Shown: positions 42,019 to 50,448 of the stretch, piece by piece
Layout: each line of letters opens with the position of its first letter
How positions within the stretch are numbered: position 1 is the stretch's first letter
Assembly (NCBI GenBank): GCA_024710355.1
Contig: JANJUX010000025.1
Span: 1-64,000, forward strand
Direction of reading: 5' to 3'
Source of the DNA: Candidatus Rifleibacteriota bacterium
GTDB lineage: Bacteria > Muiribacteriota > Ozemobacteria > Ozemobacterales > Ozemobacteraceae
Length of the DNA: 64,000 bases
Translations under genes and position numbers: made by a program
The notes under the pieces: model-generated
What the model saw: only the letters and a program-made list of their open reading frames with translations
What the model was told of the DNA's origin: nothing
Database searches by the model: none

Positions 42019-42642
42019 TTGAGTCAGCGAAAGAATTATTTTATTTCGAAAGACATGCAGAGCCGCTTTGCCGGCACGATTCTGCTGCTTGCCTTTCTGG
42101 TGGCTGTTATTACCGCCTGCAACATCTATGTGCTTGGTTCTTACTTCGTTTCAACCAGCACCACCCTTGTAGAGGCCCGGAGTCTCACTGCAACTCTGCA
42201 GCACTTCGTCACCGAATTCTGGCCCAGGTTGATGGTGCTGATTTTCGTCAATGTCATTATCGTGTTCATTGTCAGCGTCATGTATTCGCATCAGACTGCC
42301 GGCCCGGCTTATAAACTCGAAAAGAGCATTCAGCGCATTACCGAGGGTGATCTGACCTTTGAAGTAAGCCTGCGTCGCAGCGATAATCTCAAAGAACTTG
42401 CGACCGCTCTCAATGACCTGCTCAAAAAGTTCAGAACCACTCTTGCCAAGGCAAAGTCTCTTTCTGATGATATTTCGACCCGTCTGGGGTCGCTCAAAAA
42501 TGATGAAAAGTTCAGTCAGCTGGCTGCCAAATCAGAAGAACTGCGCGAACTGATCAAGCAGTTCAAGATCGAAGGCGCCCAGGAACATTCTGAAGGCAAT
42601 GTGGTGATTGAACTCGACGAAGAAGACACAGAAAAGGCCTGA
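42019..42642 (+). CDS. Membrane protein with HAMP domain, no output domain
   Basis: A 207-residue protein with two membrane helices (about residues 18-40 and 72-92), a ~30-residue loop between them outside the membrane, then a HAMP-type region (GPAYKLEKSIQRITEGDLTF) and a coiled coil. It ends in an acidic tail (VVIELDEEDTEKA) without kinase, cyclase or methyl-accepting signalling domain. It may modulate a chemotaxis or signalling complex. TTG start at 42019 with AGGAGGG six bases upstream. Own promoter and terminator make it a single-gene unit, facing the chemotaxis/sigma genes. Function unknown. Confidence 0.72.
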   Translation: MSQRKNYFISKDMQSRFAGTILLLAFLVAVITACNIYVLGSYFVSTSTTLVEARSLTATLQHFVTEFWPRLMVLIFVNVIIVFIVSVMYSHQTAGPAYKLEKSIQRITEGDLTFEVSLRRSDNLKELATALNDLLKKFRTTLAKAKSLSDDISTRLGSLKNDEKFSQLAAKSEELRELIKQFKIEGAQEHSEGNVVIELDEEDTEKA

Positions 42643-42663
42643 AAGATAAGGCCAGGCAAACAA

Positions 42664-42688
42664 AAAGGCTGCCGATTCGGCAGCCTTT
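42664..42688. terminator. Terminator
   Basis: Stem AAAGGCTGCC / GGCAGCCTTT (42664-42673 with 42679-42688) with a GATTC loop, 22 bases after the HAMP gene stop. T-run is short (TTT). Confidence 0.75.
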
Positions 42689-42765
42689 CCCATTTCAGCT
42701 GGTTTGCTGTGAGCCGTGCGAGGCGTTCAAGAGCCTTTCGCTTGCTCTGAAGCAAGAGGGAAAAA

Positions 42766-43605
42766 TCAGGTCTGCATCAGGGCTTCTTTGATGCGGCTGA
42801 GGCGGCCGCGCAGACGCAGAATCGCTTTAGTGTGCAGCTGTGAGACTCGCGAATCGGAGACGCCGAGAATCTTGCCGATTTCTTTTGAGGTCAGCTCTTC
42901 GTAGTAATACAGAGTGATGACCATGCGTTCGCGGTCAGAAAGCTTCGAGATGGCGTCGGCGAGGATCTTTTTCGCTTCGGCTTCTTCAATTTTGCTCTGA
43001 GGATTATCGCTCTTTTCGTCTTCGACGAAGTCAAATCTCGATGAGCCTTCGTCATCGTCATAGAAAATTTCGTCGAGAGAGAGCAGCAGGGATTTTTTGG
43101 TTTCGTCGAAAAGCTTGTGCAGTTCAGAAATGTCGATATTGAGATATTCGGCGATTTCTTCATCTTTGGCATCGCGGCCAAGTTTGCCTTCGAGTTTGGC
43201 GTAGGCCTTTTCGAGCTTGCGGGCTTTCTGGCGGATCGATCTGGGTGTCCAGTCGAGAATACGCAGTTCATCGAAAATTGCACCGCGAATACGGGTTTTT
43301 GCGTAGGTCTTGAACTTGACGTTGCGCTCAGAATCGTATTTGTCGATAGCATCGATCAGACCAAGAATGCCGTAGCTGACCAGATCGTCAAATTCGACGT
43401 TGCTTGGCAGGTTGACGGCAATGCGGCCGGCGACATATTTGACGAAAGAGGCGTATTTCATGATCAGGGCATCTTTGATGCGCTGATCGTGGGTGGTGCG
43501 GTATTGTTCCCAGAGTTTCTGATCTTCCTCATCCTGAAGGCGGGCCTTCAGCTTGGGATCAGTAATTTCCTGAGTTTCTTTTCCTACCAGAAGTTCTTTA
43601 TTCAC
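42766..43605 (-). CDS. fliA: RNA polymerase sigma factor, FliA/WhiG type
   Basis: A 279-residue sigma-70-family protein with regions 2, 3 and 4. Region 2 has YASFVKYVAGRIAVNLPSNV and DLVSYGILGLIDAIDKYD; KFKTYAKTRIRGAIFDELR is the hallmark of sigma-28; region 4.2 is TSKEIGKILGVSDSRVSQLH. It should direct late flagellar and chemotaxis genes. GTG start at 43605 behind GGAGGG. It is the last gene of cheC-cheD-unknown-fliA. The loop between regions 3 and 4 (EIFYDDDEGSSRFDFVEDEK) is unusually acidic. WhiG-type and FliA-type are sister labels; motility context favours FliA. Confidence 0.93.
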   Translation of the reverse strand: MNKELLVGKETQEITDPKLKARLQDEEDQKLWEQYRTTHDQRIKDALIMKYASFVKYVAGRIAVNLPSNVEFDDLVSYGILGLIDAIDKYDSERNVKFKTYAKTRIRGAIFDELRILDWTPRSIRQKARKLEKAYAKLEGKLGRDAKDEEIAEYLNIDISELHKLFDETKKSLLLSLDEIFYDDDEGSSRFDFVEDEKSDNPQSKIEEAEAKKILADAISKLSDRERMVITLYYYEELTSKEIGKILGVSDSRVSQLHTKAILRLRGRLSRIKEALMQT

Positions 43606-43629
43606 ATCATCCCTCCGTGACTGGCCGCC

Positions 43630-44001
43630 TTATGATACTGCAGCCGAACTGTTGCCATCACTGGCATTGCCCGGCCACGACTCATCGGTAGGGGTGCCAA
43701 AGGTGTTTTTCAAGCTTTTGTCTTCATCGAGAAGGTCGCCCAGTTCTTTTTGCAGCTGTGCGTCTTCAAGTAAAAGTTCACTTTTCAGTTTTTCCGTTTC
43801 TTTTTCGGTGGTAATCGGCATCAGCACGACTTCGAGAAAGCTGCCGAAGACGGCGCCGAGAACGCCGAACATGAAGAAAACCAGAATGCCGCGATAGATG
43901 ATGGTGCCGGTGGCGACTTTTCCCATGATGGCAAGTACCATGACGATGCCGGTTACGGTCACAGCCATGAACAAGCCCATCAACATTGAAAGTCGTGACA
44001 T
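43630..44001 (-). CDS. Small membrane protein between cheD and fliA
   Basis: A 123-residue protein with two hydrophobic helices (residues ~7-28 and ~36-60) and a hydrophilic, acidic tail that starts with a charged coiled segment (TTEKETEKLKSELLLEDAQL). No family recognised. Its ATG shares a base with the cheD stop (TGATG), and fliA starts 24 bases after its stop, so it belongs to the motility regulon by position. It might couple membrane state to the sigma factor or to flagellar function, but nothing in the sequence shows that. Confidence 0.72.
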   Translation of the reverse strand: MSRLSMLMGLFMAVTVTGIVMVLAIMGKVATGTIIYRGILVFFMFGVLGAVFGSFLEVVLMPITTEKETEKLKSELLLEDAQLQKELGDLLDEDKSLKNTFGTPTDESWPGNASDGNSSAAVS

Positions 44002-44486
44002 CAGATCTCCCGGAGTTCTTCGCCAAGAATCGAAAGCTTGATAATGCCGCTTTCGAGGTCAAACTCGATTGACCGCCCGCGTCGACCGCCGGTATCTTCG
44101 GCAATCAGGGGCAGACTGAGTTTTTTCAGGGCTTTTTTTACGGCCTCGGTATTGTCGCGGCCGATGTTGTTTTCGAAATCTTCGGTTGGCGGAAACATTT
44201 CGGAACCACCAACAATTTTGGCTACCAGAGAGCTTTTGAAAGCGCCGGCGCCGGTAAGAGCTTCATAAAGGGCTGGAACAGCGGTATCGGCGAATTTGAG
44301 CGGGTTTATGACCTTGGGGTCAATACCGGTCGAATCGGGCAGCATGACGTGGGCAAGGCCGCCTGCTTTGGACTTGGGGTCATAGAGGGAGACGATCACG
44401 CACGACCCGATACCATAAACCACCAGCTGCTCAGGGCATCTGGCGATTTTCAGTTCGGCCATTCCGACGGGTATAACTGCGGACAT
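44001..44486 (-). CDS. cheD: Chemoreceptor glutamine deamidase CheD
   Basis: A 161-residue CheD. The catalytic Cys lies in YGIGSCVIVSLYD and the His in AGGLAHVMLPDS, followed by FADTAVPALYEALT, VGGSEMF and NIGRDN. CheD deamidates glutamines on chemoreceptors and is held by CheC. The ATG at 44486 is two codons after the cheC stop; an upstream in-frame extension inside cheC lacks the family pattern. The C-terminal GGRRGRSIEFDLESG block is normal. Pairing with CheC directly upstream is the usual arrangement. Confidence 0.94.
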   Translation of the reverse strand: MSAVIPVGMAELKIARCPEQLVVYGIGSCVIVSLYDPKSKAGGLAHVMLPDSTGIDPKVINPLKFADTAVPALYEALTGAGAFKSSLVAKIVGGSEMFPPTEDFENNIGRDNTEAVKKALKKLSLPLIAEDTGGRRGRSIEFDLESGIIKLSILGEELREI

Positions 44487-44490
44487 TCTT

Positions 44491-45108
44491 TTAGACGACT
44501 CCGATTTTCTTAAGTAAAAGTTGCAGTGAAGCGGGGTCAGGCAGCAGGAAAATGTGAATCCGCAGATCCTCTTCACTTTCGATAAATGAAGTTTCTATCA
44601 TCAATACCTTGTCGCTGATGGCAGTCATGTCGGCCACGATTGAATCAATCATGGCGCCAGCCATATCGTAGGTCATCGATGGCAGTGAATTCAACATGGG
44701 CGTCTGGGTTATTACCGACAGGGCGTTGAGAAAGGCGCCTGCCAGAATATTGCCGACTTCGCGCATGCACGAACTTTCGAGTTCGCCCATCTTGAGCGGA
44801 GTGTCGATTTCACAACCGGGAATAAGGGTGTGAAGAAGTTTGAGAGAAGTTTTTTCGGGTATAAGCAGCAGAAAGCGGCCCGAAATTTCGCCCATAACCT
44901 TCAGAAAAATGCCCATGACAGTTTTGTCAGGCCCGCCAATAATGGCCGGAATGGCTTTGAAATCCATTATCGAGGCGCTCGGTACCGCCATGTCGATTTT
45001 GCGGTTGAGAAACTGTGCCAGTGCGCTGGCCGCATTTCCTGAACCGATATTCCCGATTTCTCTGAGCGCGTCAAGCTGAGTTCTTGTTAAATTGGTGACA
45101 TCTTGCAT
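44491..45108 (-). CDS. cheC: Chemotaxis protein CheC (CheY-P phosphatase)
   Basis: A 205-residue CheC with two copies of the phosphatase helix: DALREIGNIGSGNAASALAQ, with the E-x2-N pattern, and SSCMREVGNILAGAFLNALS near residue 115. CheC removes phosphate from CheY-P and binds CheD for adaptation. The ATG at 45108 has GAGG at a suitable distance; another in-frame ATG at 45120 has no ribosome site. A promoter with a perfect -10 lies just upstream. First gene of a four-gene operon. Confidence 0.93.
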   Translation of the reverse strand: MQDVTNLTRTQLDALREIGNIGSGNAASALAQFLNRKIDMAVPSASIMDFKAIPAIIGGPDKTVMGIFLKVMGEISGRFLLLIPEKTSLKLLHTLIPGCEIDTPLKMGELESSCMREVGNILAGAFLNALSVITQTPMLNSLPSMTYDMAGAMIDSIVADMTAISDKVLMIETSFIESEEDLRIHIFLLPDPASLQLLLKKIGVV

Positions 45109-45138
45109 CAGCAACCTCATCAGTTACAAATCAGAGCC

Positions 45139-45167
45139 ATTATAAAGCAGCTGCAATTATAATGCAA
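45139..45167 (-). promoter_or_regulatory. Promoter of cheC-cheD-fliA operon
   Basis: On minus, TTGCAT (45162-45167), 17 bases, TATAAT (45139-45144). A second TATAAT lies upstream around 45157-45162, so two tandem starts are possible. The pattern is sigma-70-like rather than sigma-28. Confidence 0.55.
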
Positions 45168-45188
45168 TAGCGCAAAAACAATAAAAAA

Positions 45189-45791
45189 TCACTCTTCTTC
45201 CGGGGCAGTGAAGTCAATGCCGTTATACTTTGTCATGGCCTTGTTGCCCATGCCGAGAAGCCACATTGCAGCTATATCCGGCATTTCGTGCAGAACTTTG
45301 TGAAAGATTTCGAGCTCGGCTGGCGATACCGAGCCAAGAACGTGCGAAACCAGGTTGTCATGTGGAGTCTGGCCTTCGCCAGCCGGTTGTCCGACACCGA
45401 TGCGCAGCCGCCAGAAATTTTTGCCTATGTGATTGATGATCGACTTCAGCCCGTTGTGACCGCCGTCGCTGCCTGATGCCCTGATTCTGATACGCCCGGT
45501 CGGCAGGTTGATGTCGTCGACGATCACCAGAAGTTCAGAAGGGGCGACGTTATTTTCGAGCATCAGTGCGGCAACAGCTTCGCCAGAAAGATTCATGTAA
45601 GTCTGGGGCTTGATAAGCAGGTGGACCTGGCCATGCAGCGTCAGTTCGCCGACCAGCGCATGGTTTTTCCATGGTGAAAAATTTGCGCGCAGTCTGGCCG
45701 CAATTGCATCTGCGGCCCAGAACCCGGCATTATGGCGGGTGTTGGCGTATTCGGCCCCGGGATTTCCTAATCCGGCAATGATCATAAGCAT
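45189..45791 (-). CDS. pth: Peptidyl-tRNA hydrolase
   Basis: A 200-residue Pth: IIAGLGNPGAEYANTRHNAGF at the N-terminus includes the catalytic His, then LIKPQTYMNLSGEAVAAL, VIVDDINLPTGRIRIRASGS and GGHNGLKSIINHIG with a family Asp/His set. It recycles peptidyl-tRNA released early from ribosomes. Start either 45791 or 45785 (MLMIIAG); neither has a strong SD. Alone and divergent from gpmI. The C-terminal 10 residues are acidic and variable. Confidence 0.95.
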   Translation of the reverse strand: MLMIIAGLGNPGAEYANTRHNAGFWAADAIAARLRANFSPWKNHALVGELTLHGQVHLLIKPQTYMNLSGEAVAALMLENNVAPSELLVIVDDINLPTGRIRIRASGSDGGHNGLKSIINHIGKNFWRLRIGVGQPAGEGQTPHDNLVSHVLGSVSPAELEIFHKVLHEMPDIAAMWLLGMGNKAMTKYNGIDFTAPEEE

Positions 45792-45857
45792 GATTAATAG
45801 CAGAGCTGCTGCTCAAAGTCAATTGCCCGCCGGTGAAAAGCGCTTCAGCACAAAGAT

Positions 45858-45887
45858 TTGACAGAAACCGCCCGGCGTGGTTATAAT
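45858..45887 (+). promoter_or_regulatory. Consensus sigma-70 promoter of gpmI-gmk
   Basis: TTGACA (45858-45863) and TATAAT (45882-45887), both perfect, spaced 18 bases. The gpmI start codon is 50 bases downstream. Confidence 0.8.
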
Positions 45888-45936
45888 CCGCAAATCCCGT
45901 AAGGTATTTCCCTAACTTGTTTTCAAGGTTGCTAAC

Positions 45937-47475
45937 ATGGAATCAAAACCAAGAGTATTGCTGATCATTCTTGATGGCTTTGGCCTGTCTGAAAAAACCG
46001 AAGGTAACGCGGTTCACGCTGCCAACCCGGAATTCATCAACAAGCTTTTTGCAGAGCGCCCGTTTACCCGCCTCGGCGCTTCAGGCCTCGATGTTGGCCT
46101 GCCTGTCGGCCAGATGGGAAATTCTGAAGTCGGCCACCTGAATATTGGCGCCGGTCGGGTCGTTTACCAGGATATAACCCGTATCAACCGTGCCATTGAA
46201 GATGGCTCATTCTTTGAAAACAAGGCTATGGTAGAAGTCGTTGATCGCGTTAAAGCTTCCGGCAAGGCCCTGCATCTTTACGGCCTGGTTTCTGACGGCG
46301 GCGTTCACAGCCATATCGACCACATTGCCGCGGTTCTCAAACTTGCCAAAGATCGCGGCCTGAAAAAGGTTTTTCTGCACGCTTTCACAGATGGTCGTGA
46401 CACTTCTCCGACCAGCGGCGTGCATTACATTCGCGAGCTGGTTGCTCACACCGAAAAGATCGGGGTTGGCCGTATCGCCAGCATTTCCGGTCGCTATTAC
46501 GTCATGGACCGCGACAACCGCTGGGAAAGAGTGGAAAAGGCTTATCTGGCCATGGTGCATGGCGTCGGTAACCGCGCTTCAGACCCGGCTGTCGCCATGG
46601 AAGCCTCTTATAAGGTTAACGTGACCGATGAATTCGTCGTGCCGGTGGTTATCGAAGAAAATGGCAGCCCGGTTGCCACCATCGATGACGGTGATGCGAT
46701 TCTGGCCTTCAATTTCAGGGCCGACCGCATGCGACAGATCACCAGAGTTTTCACTGCCCCTGAATTCAAAGAATTCAAACGCCGCGAAATGAAGGTCGAT
46801 TACGTCAGCTTCACCCACTATTCAGACGAATTTTCTTTCCCGATCGCTTTCCCGCCGCAGCGGCTCGATGAAGTTCTCGGCGAAGTGCTTTCACGCAAGG
46901 GTTTTGCCCAGCTGCGTCTGGCCGAAACCGAAAAATATGCACATGTGACCTATTTTACCAACGGTGGCTACGAGCCGCCGTTCCCGCTTGAAGACCGCCA
47001 CATGGTGCCTTCGCCGAAGGTTAAGACATACGATCTCAAGCCCGAAATGTCGGCCTTCGAGGTTAATGAATTTCTGGTTGAACGCCTCAAATCAGAAAAA
47101 TACCAGTTTATCATGGTCAACTTCGCCAACTGCGACATGGTAGGCCATACCGGCATCATGGAGGCCGCGATGAAAGCGGTCAACACTGTTGACTGCGTTC
47201 TCGCCAAGGCGATTCCGCTTGCCTATGAGCTGGGTTACGATTGTCTGATAACTGCTGACCATGGTAATGCCGAACAGATGGTCGATGAAGAGACTGGTGA
47301 AGCTTTTACCGAGCATACTGTCAACCCGGTTCCTTTCTGCCTGCTTTCAAGATCTTCGGTAGAGCTCCGCCCGTCAGGGAAGCTGTGTGACATCGCTCCG
47401 ACCATTCTTGAGCTTATGGGTATAGAAAAACCCGCTGCCATGACCGGCCGCTCTCTTATCGCCAAAAAAAAGTGA
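45937..47475 (+). CDS. gpmI: 2,3-bisphosphoglycerate-independent phosphoglycerate mutase
   Basis: A 512-residue metal-dependent mutase of glycolysis, interconverting 3- and 2-phosphoglycerate. LLIILDGFGLSEKTEGNAVH opens the phosphatase domain; VGQMGNSEVGHLNIGAGRVV holds the phosphoserine; the transferase domain has LVSDGGVHSHIDHI, HAFTDGRDTSP and FNFRADRMRQIT; metal ligands return in ITADHGNAEQM and EHTVNPVPF. Length is normal and all core residues look intact. gmk follows after nine bases. Confidence 0.96.
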   Translation: MESKPRVLLIILDGFGLSEKTEGNAVHAANPEFINKLFAERPFTRLGASGLDVGLPVGQMGNSEVGHLNIGAGRVVYQDITRINRAIEDGSFFENKAMVEVVDRVKASGKALHLYGLVSDGGVHSHIDHIAAVLKLAKDRGLKKVFLHAFTDGRDTSPTSGVHYIRELVAHTEKIGVGRIASISGRYYVMDRDNRWERVEKAYLAMVHGVGNRASDPAVAMEASYKVNVTDEFVVPVVIEENGSPVATIDDGDAILAFNFRADRMRQITRVFTAPEFKEFKRREMKVDYVSFTHYSDEFSFPIAFPPQRLDEVLGEVLSRKGFAQLRLAETEKYAHVTYFTNGGYEPPFPLEDRHMVPSPKVKTYDLKPEMSAFEVNEFLVERLKSEKYQFIMVNFANCDMVGHTGIMEAAMKAVNTVDCVLAKAIPLAYELGYDCLITADHGNAEQMVDEETGEAFTEHTVNPVPFCLLSRSSVELRPSGKLCDIAPTILELMGIEKPAAMTGRSLIAKKK

Positions 47476-47484
47476 CAATTCAGG

Positions 47485-48090
47485 ATGAATCTGCAGCATA
47501 ATGCCGGAAAGGGCTTTCTATTCATTGTTTCCGGGCCTTCCGGGGTCGGAAAGACTGTGCTGTGCAACGCCATCGTCGAAAAATTCGCTCCAACAGTGGT
47601 TTATTCGATTTCTACCACGTCGCGGGCACCACGCGGTGGAGAAACTGACGGTCAGGAATACAACTTCTGTTCTCCCGATCAGTTTGAAGCCGCCATCAAA
47701 CGCGACGAATTCGCCGAATGGGCTTTTGTACACGGTAATTACTACGGCACGCCGCGTCGTTTTCTTACTGACAACCTCGATGCGGGCCGGCATGTAATTC
47801 TCAATATCGACGTTCAGGGCGCGATGAAAATTCGTGATTCATACCCCGAGGCGGTGATGATTTTTATTCTGCCGCCGACTTTCGAAGAGCTTGAGAGCCG
47901 CATACGCAAACGCAACATGGACAGCGAACATTCCCTGCAGCATCGGCTCGAAAATGCCCGCCAGGAACTGAGCTATCGCGATCAGTACAAACATGCTATC
48001 GTTAATGACAATCTCGAAGTTGCCAGGCGCGAACTGATCAGAATTTTTGCCGATTATATCGGTGCCGGTACCGAGGTTTCTCAGGTCTGA
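47485..48090 (+). CDS. gmk: Guanylate kinase
   Basis: A 201-residue P-loop kinase (GMP to GDP). FIVSGPSGVGKTVLCNAIV is the Walker A; VVYSISTTSRAPRGGETDGQ and EYNFCSPDQFEAAIKRDEFA bind GMP; NIDVQGAMKIRDSYPEAVMI is the Walker B region; RIRKRNMDSEHSLQHRLENA the lid. All are normal for the family. The ATG is nine bases after gpmI, so the pair is co-transcribed from the 45858 promoter. The ribosome site is weak (AGG close to the ATG). Confidence 0.95.
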   Translation: MNLQHNAGKGFLFIVSGPSGVGKTVLCNAIVEKFAPTVVYSISTTSRAPRGGETDGQEYNFCSPDQFEAAIKRDEFAEWAFVHGNYYGTPRRFLTDNLDAGRHVILNIDVQGAMKIRDSYPEAVMIFILPPTFEELESRIRKRNMDSEHSLQHRLENARQELSYRDQYKHAIVNDNLEVARRELIRIFADYIGAGTEVSQV

Positions 48091-48129
48091 AAGCCCTGAT
48101 GTCGTGTTTTTGGCCGCGGTTTTGTGCCA

Positions 48130-48158
48130 TTGACACCTTTCAAAGTGATTCTTATAAT
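48130..48158 (+). promoter_or_regulatory. Perfect consensus sigma-70 promoter of the FecR-domain gene
   Basis: TTGACA (48130-48135), exactly 17 bases, TATAAT (48153-48158). Strongest promoter match in the window; it predicts high constitutive expression of the secreted protein downstream. Confidence 0.85.
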
Positions 48159-48212
48159 TAAGGAAACTTCAGTAATTCGACCACCCTTCAAAGGTGCAGG
48201 AGGCTTTATATC

Positions 48213-48950
48213 ATGAATCGTACAGTGCTTTGCTTCCTTTTTGTTTTTTGTCTGCTGTCTTTCTCTGCGGCCTGGGCTGAGCCGGTAAAACTCGTGGCTC
48301 TCGACGCAAAACTCGAGATTCTCAGCGGCCAGATCAAACTGACCCGCGTCGGCAGCACCAAAACCGATGTTATTACCCAGTCGTGCGAACTTTATGCCGG
48401 CGATCTGCTCGAAACCCTGCGCGAGTCGAAGGCATCGCTGGTTTATGCTGATGGCACAACCATGCGCATCAAAGAAAGAACTCTCGTCGAAGTTCAGCCG
48501 ATGAGCATAAAGGTCTTCAAGGGCAAAACCTGGTATAAATTTACCAAACGCGGTACCGAATTCAGAATCGAAACCCCGACTCTCGTTGCCGGTATTCGCG
48601 GCACTGAATTCGAAGTGGCCGTTTCATCCCGCAAGAAAGCATCGATATCGGTCATGGAAGGCGCAGTAGCTGTTAACAGCATTGCCAAAGGCAAAGGTAT
48701 GGTTCTGCGCCCCGGCTTTGCAACCCATTGTGAACCCGGCGATACGCTGGTGCCGGCTTACAAATTCAACGTCGACATGAAAAAGGCTGAGTGGGCCGCT
48801 GCTGAATGGCAGCAGAGTGCCGCCGGCGCCGAAGACGTCAACAGCCTCTACATCAAATACGTGAACTTCAAAAATGAATTTGGCGCCGATGACGCCAGAA
48901 CCCTCGAAGCCCTGCAGGCCCTCAAAAAGGCTCAGGCTGGAAAAAAATAA
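48213..48950 (+). CDS. Secreted FecR-domain protein
   Basis: A 245-residue protein with a signal peptide (LCFLFVFCLLSFSAAWAEP). Residues ~40-170 are a FecR-type beta-strand domain: ASLVYADGTTMRIKERTLVE, FRIETPTLVAGIRGTEFEVA, SISVMEGAVAVNS. In this class, without an anti-sigma N-terminus, the domain is a periplasmic or surface beta-solenoid-like module of unknown ligand. A C-terminal helical tail of ~60 residues follows. AGGAGG lies before the ATG. Own promoter and terminator. Not a TonB-system regulator by context. Confidence 0.85.
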   Translation: MNRTVLCFLFVFCLLSFSAAWAEPVKLVALDAKLEILSGQIKLTRVGSTKTDVITQSCELYAGDLLETLRESKASLVYADGTTMRIKERTLVEVQPMSIKVFKGKTWYKFTKRGTEFRIETPTLVAGIRGTEFEVAVSSRKKASISVMEGAVAVNSIAKGKGMVLRPGFATHCEPGDTLVPAYKFNVDMKKAEWAAAEWQQSAAGAEDVNSLYIKYVNFKNEFGADDARTLEALQALKKAQAGKK

Positions 48951-48970
48951 GCTTTAAGCTGTAAGCAACG

Positions 48971-48997
48971 CGGGCCCCGGTAATCTACCGGGGCCCG
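48971..48997. terminator. Bidirectional terminator
   Basis: Stem CGGGCCCCGGTA / TACCGGGGCCCG (48971-48982 with 48986-48997), three-base loop, seven T's after it. Ends the FecR gene and, from the other side, arfB. Confidence 0.9.
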
Positions 48998-49006
48998 TTT
49001 TTTTCT

Positions 49007-49438
49007 CTACTCATCCCAGTCGCGCTTCTGGCGCTGACTTTTTTTGAAGCTGGTTTGTTTTTTGTGATTGATTCTATTTTCTACAGAAGCTTTCGTTGGC
49101 CTGGTAGCACGCCTGACTTTGGGCGGCTTGAGCGCTTTGAGAATCATTTCTCGCAGTTTCTGGCAGGCGTCGTCGAGATTGCGATACTGCTCGCGGTAGC
49201 GCTGGCTGGTAATGATGATCGTATTTTCCGAATCGACGCGGTTGCCGGCGATTTTCAGCAGCCGCTGCACGACCGGCATACTCAGCTGCCCGCATGATTC
49301 AGGGCGAAAACGCAGTTCAATACAGGTGGCGACCTTGTTAACATTCTGGCCGCCTGGACCGGACGACCGGACCGCACTGATTTCGAGCTGCTCAGACGGG
49401 ATGGTTATGTAATCATTGATTATCAGAGGTGTATTCAT
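49007..49438 (-). CDS. arfB: ArfB-type ribosome rescue peptidyl-tRNA hydrolase
   Basis: A 143-residue protein with a release-factor-like domain. The GGQ loop lies in AVRSSGPGGQNVNKVATCIE, and the basic C-terminal tail (RATRPTKASVENRINHKKQT onward) is the part that enters the mRNA channel in ArfB/YaeJ. It frees ribosomes stalled at the ends of broken messages. It is the last gene of the LPS operon and overlaps the upstream GT9 gene by four bases. Confidence 0.92.
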   Translation of the reverse strand: MNTPLIINDYITIPSEQLEISAVRSSGPGGQNVNKVATCIELRFRPESCGQLSMPVVQRLLKIAGNRVDSENTIIITSQRYREQYRNLDDACQKLREMILKALKPPKVRRATRPTKASVENRINHKKQTSFKKSQRQKRDWDE

Positions 49439-50448
49439 TTTTTTCGTTCTCCTGTAAGCCAGGCCACTGCCGGTTGAACCTGCAGCCGGCTCATGCAGCC
49501 ATTTGAGCCGCAGCTGGTGCAGCGGCCATCACAGTCGGCGATTTCGGGTTTGATGATCAGGCTGGCGCAGCCGACCGGGCCCCAGCGCTTCGGTGTCATG
49601 GCTGCAACGGGCGGAAAAAAAGCGGCGCAGGGAAGCTGCAGCGCTGCCGCGAGGTGCAGCGGGCCGGTTGAGCCGCCGCAAAATGCCGAACAACCGGCAA
49701 ATACTCCGGCTAAAGCCGCGAGGTCCGGCAGATCGCTGGCGAAGGCGAGCCGGCCGTGAACCGGTGCCGGAAACTGCAGGCGCAGCGATTCTTCGTTCGG
49801 GCCGAGACTGACGAGCACCGGCACGTCATTCTGCAGCAGCCCGGCGACCAGCTGCGCGTACATGGCTGTCGAAATATTATGAGCCGAGCCACCGTGCCCG
49901 GGGTGAACGATCACCGGTTTGCAGCCGGCCATGCCGGCGCGGGCGAGAAATGCCGTGCCATCGGCGATCATTTGCTCTGGCAGCTTGAACGACCAGGGCG
50001 AAAAATCGATGGCCGGAACGATACCGTTCAGCAGGTCGAGGTTGTACGCAAATTCATGTTTTTCGTTGCGCGAACGCTTTTGCACCCGCCGGTCGTTGAG
50101 AAACAGCTGAAAAACATTTGAGGCGCGCCCGACCCGCCGTCTGATACCGGCTCGCCAGGTGGCAAGAACACTGCGACCGGCCGGGTGAACGATTACAGCC
50201 AGATCAAAGCGCTTTTTGCGAAAATCTTCTGCCAGGGGCGAGCACCAGAGTCCGGCCGGGTAACTGTCATCGAGAATTATTTCGTCGATTTCACCGGCCA
50301 GTCGCGCCAGTGGAGCGGTGTAGCTGCGAACGTGCGCACAGAGACAGCTTTGTGGAAAAGCCTTCTTCAGTTCTCTGAAGACCGGCAGGGTGAGAATAAA
50401 GTCGCCGGCCCGGTCGGTACGCGAGACAATAATTCGCTCAGGCTGCAT
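49435..50448 (-). CDS. Family 9 glycosyltransferase (heptosyltransferase-like)
   Basis: A 337-residue GT9. RIIVSRTDRAGDFILTLPVF matches the R-x-D-x-x-GD opening; PVIVHPGHGGSAHNI is the donor loop; FCGGSTGPLHLAAALQLPCA the nucleotide-site motif. A Cys cluster at the C-terminus (CDGRCTSCGSNGC) replaces the usual C-x-x-C set. GT9 enzymes add heptose or related sugars to LPS core in the cytoplasm. It is the third of three consecutive GT9 genes after waaA and overlaps the second by eleven bases. Substrate unknown. Confidence 0.88.
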   Translation of the reverse strand: MQPERIIVSRTDRAGDFILTLPVFRELKKAFPQSCLCAHVRSYTAPLARLAGEIDEIILDDSYPAGLWCSPLAEDFRKKRFDLAVIVHPAGRSVLATWRAGIRRRVGRASNVFQLFLNDRRVQKRSRNEKHEFAYNLDLLNGIVPAIDFSPWSFKLPEQMIADGTAFLARAGMAGCKPVIVHPGHGGSAHNISTAMYAQLVAGLLQNDVPVLVSLGPNEESLRLQFPAPVHGRLAFASDLPDLAALAGVFAGCSAFCGGSTGPLHLAAALQLPCAAFFPPVAAMTPKRWGPVGCASLIIKPEIADCDGRCTSCGSNGCMSRLQVQPAVAWLTGERKK

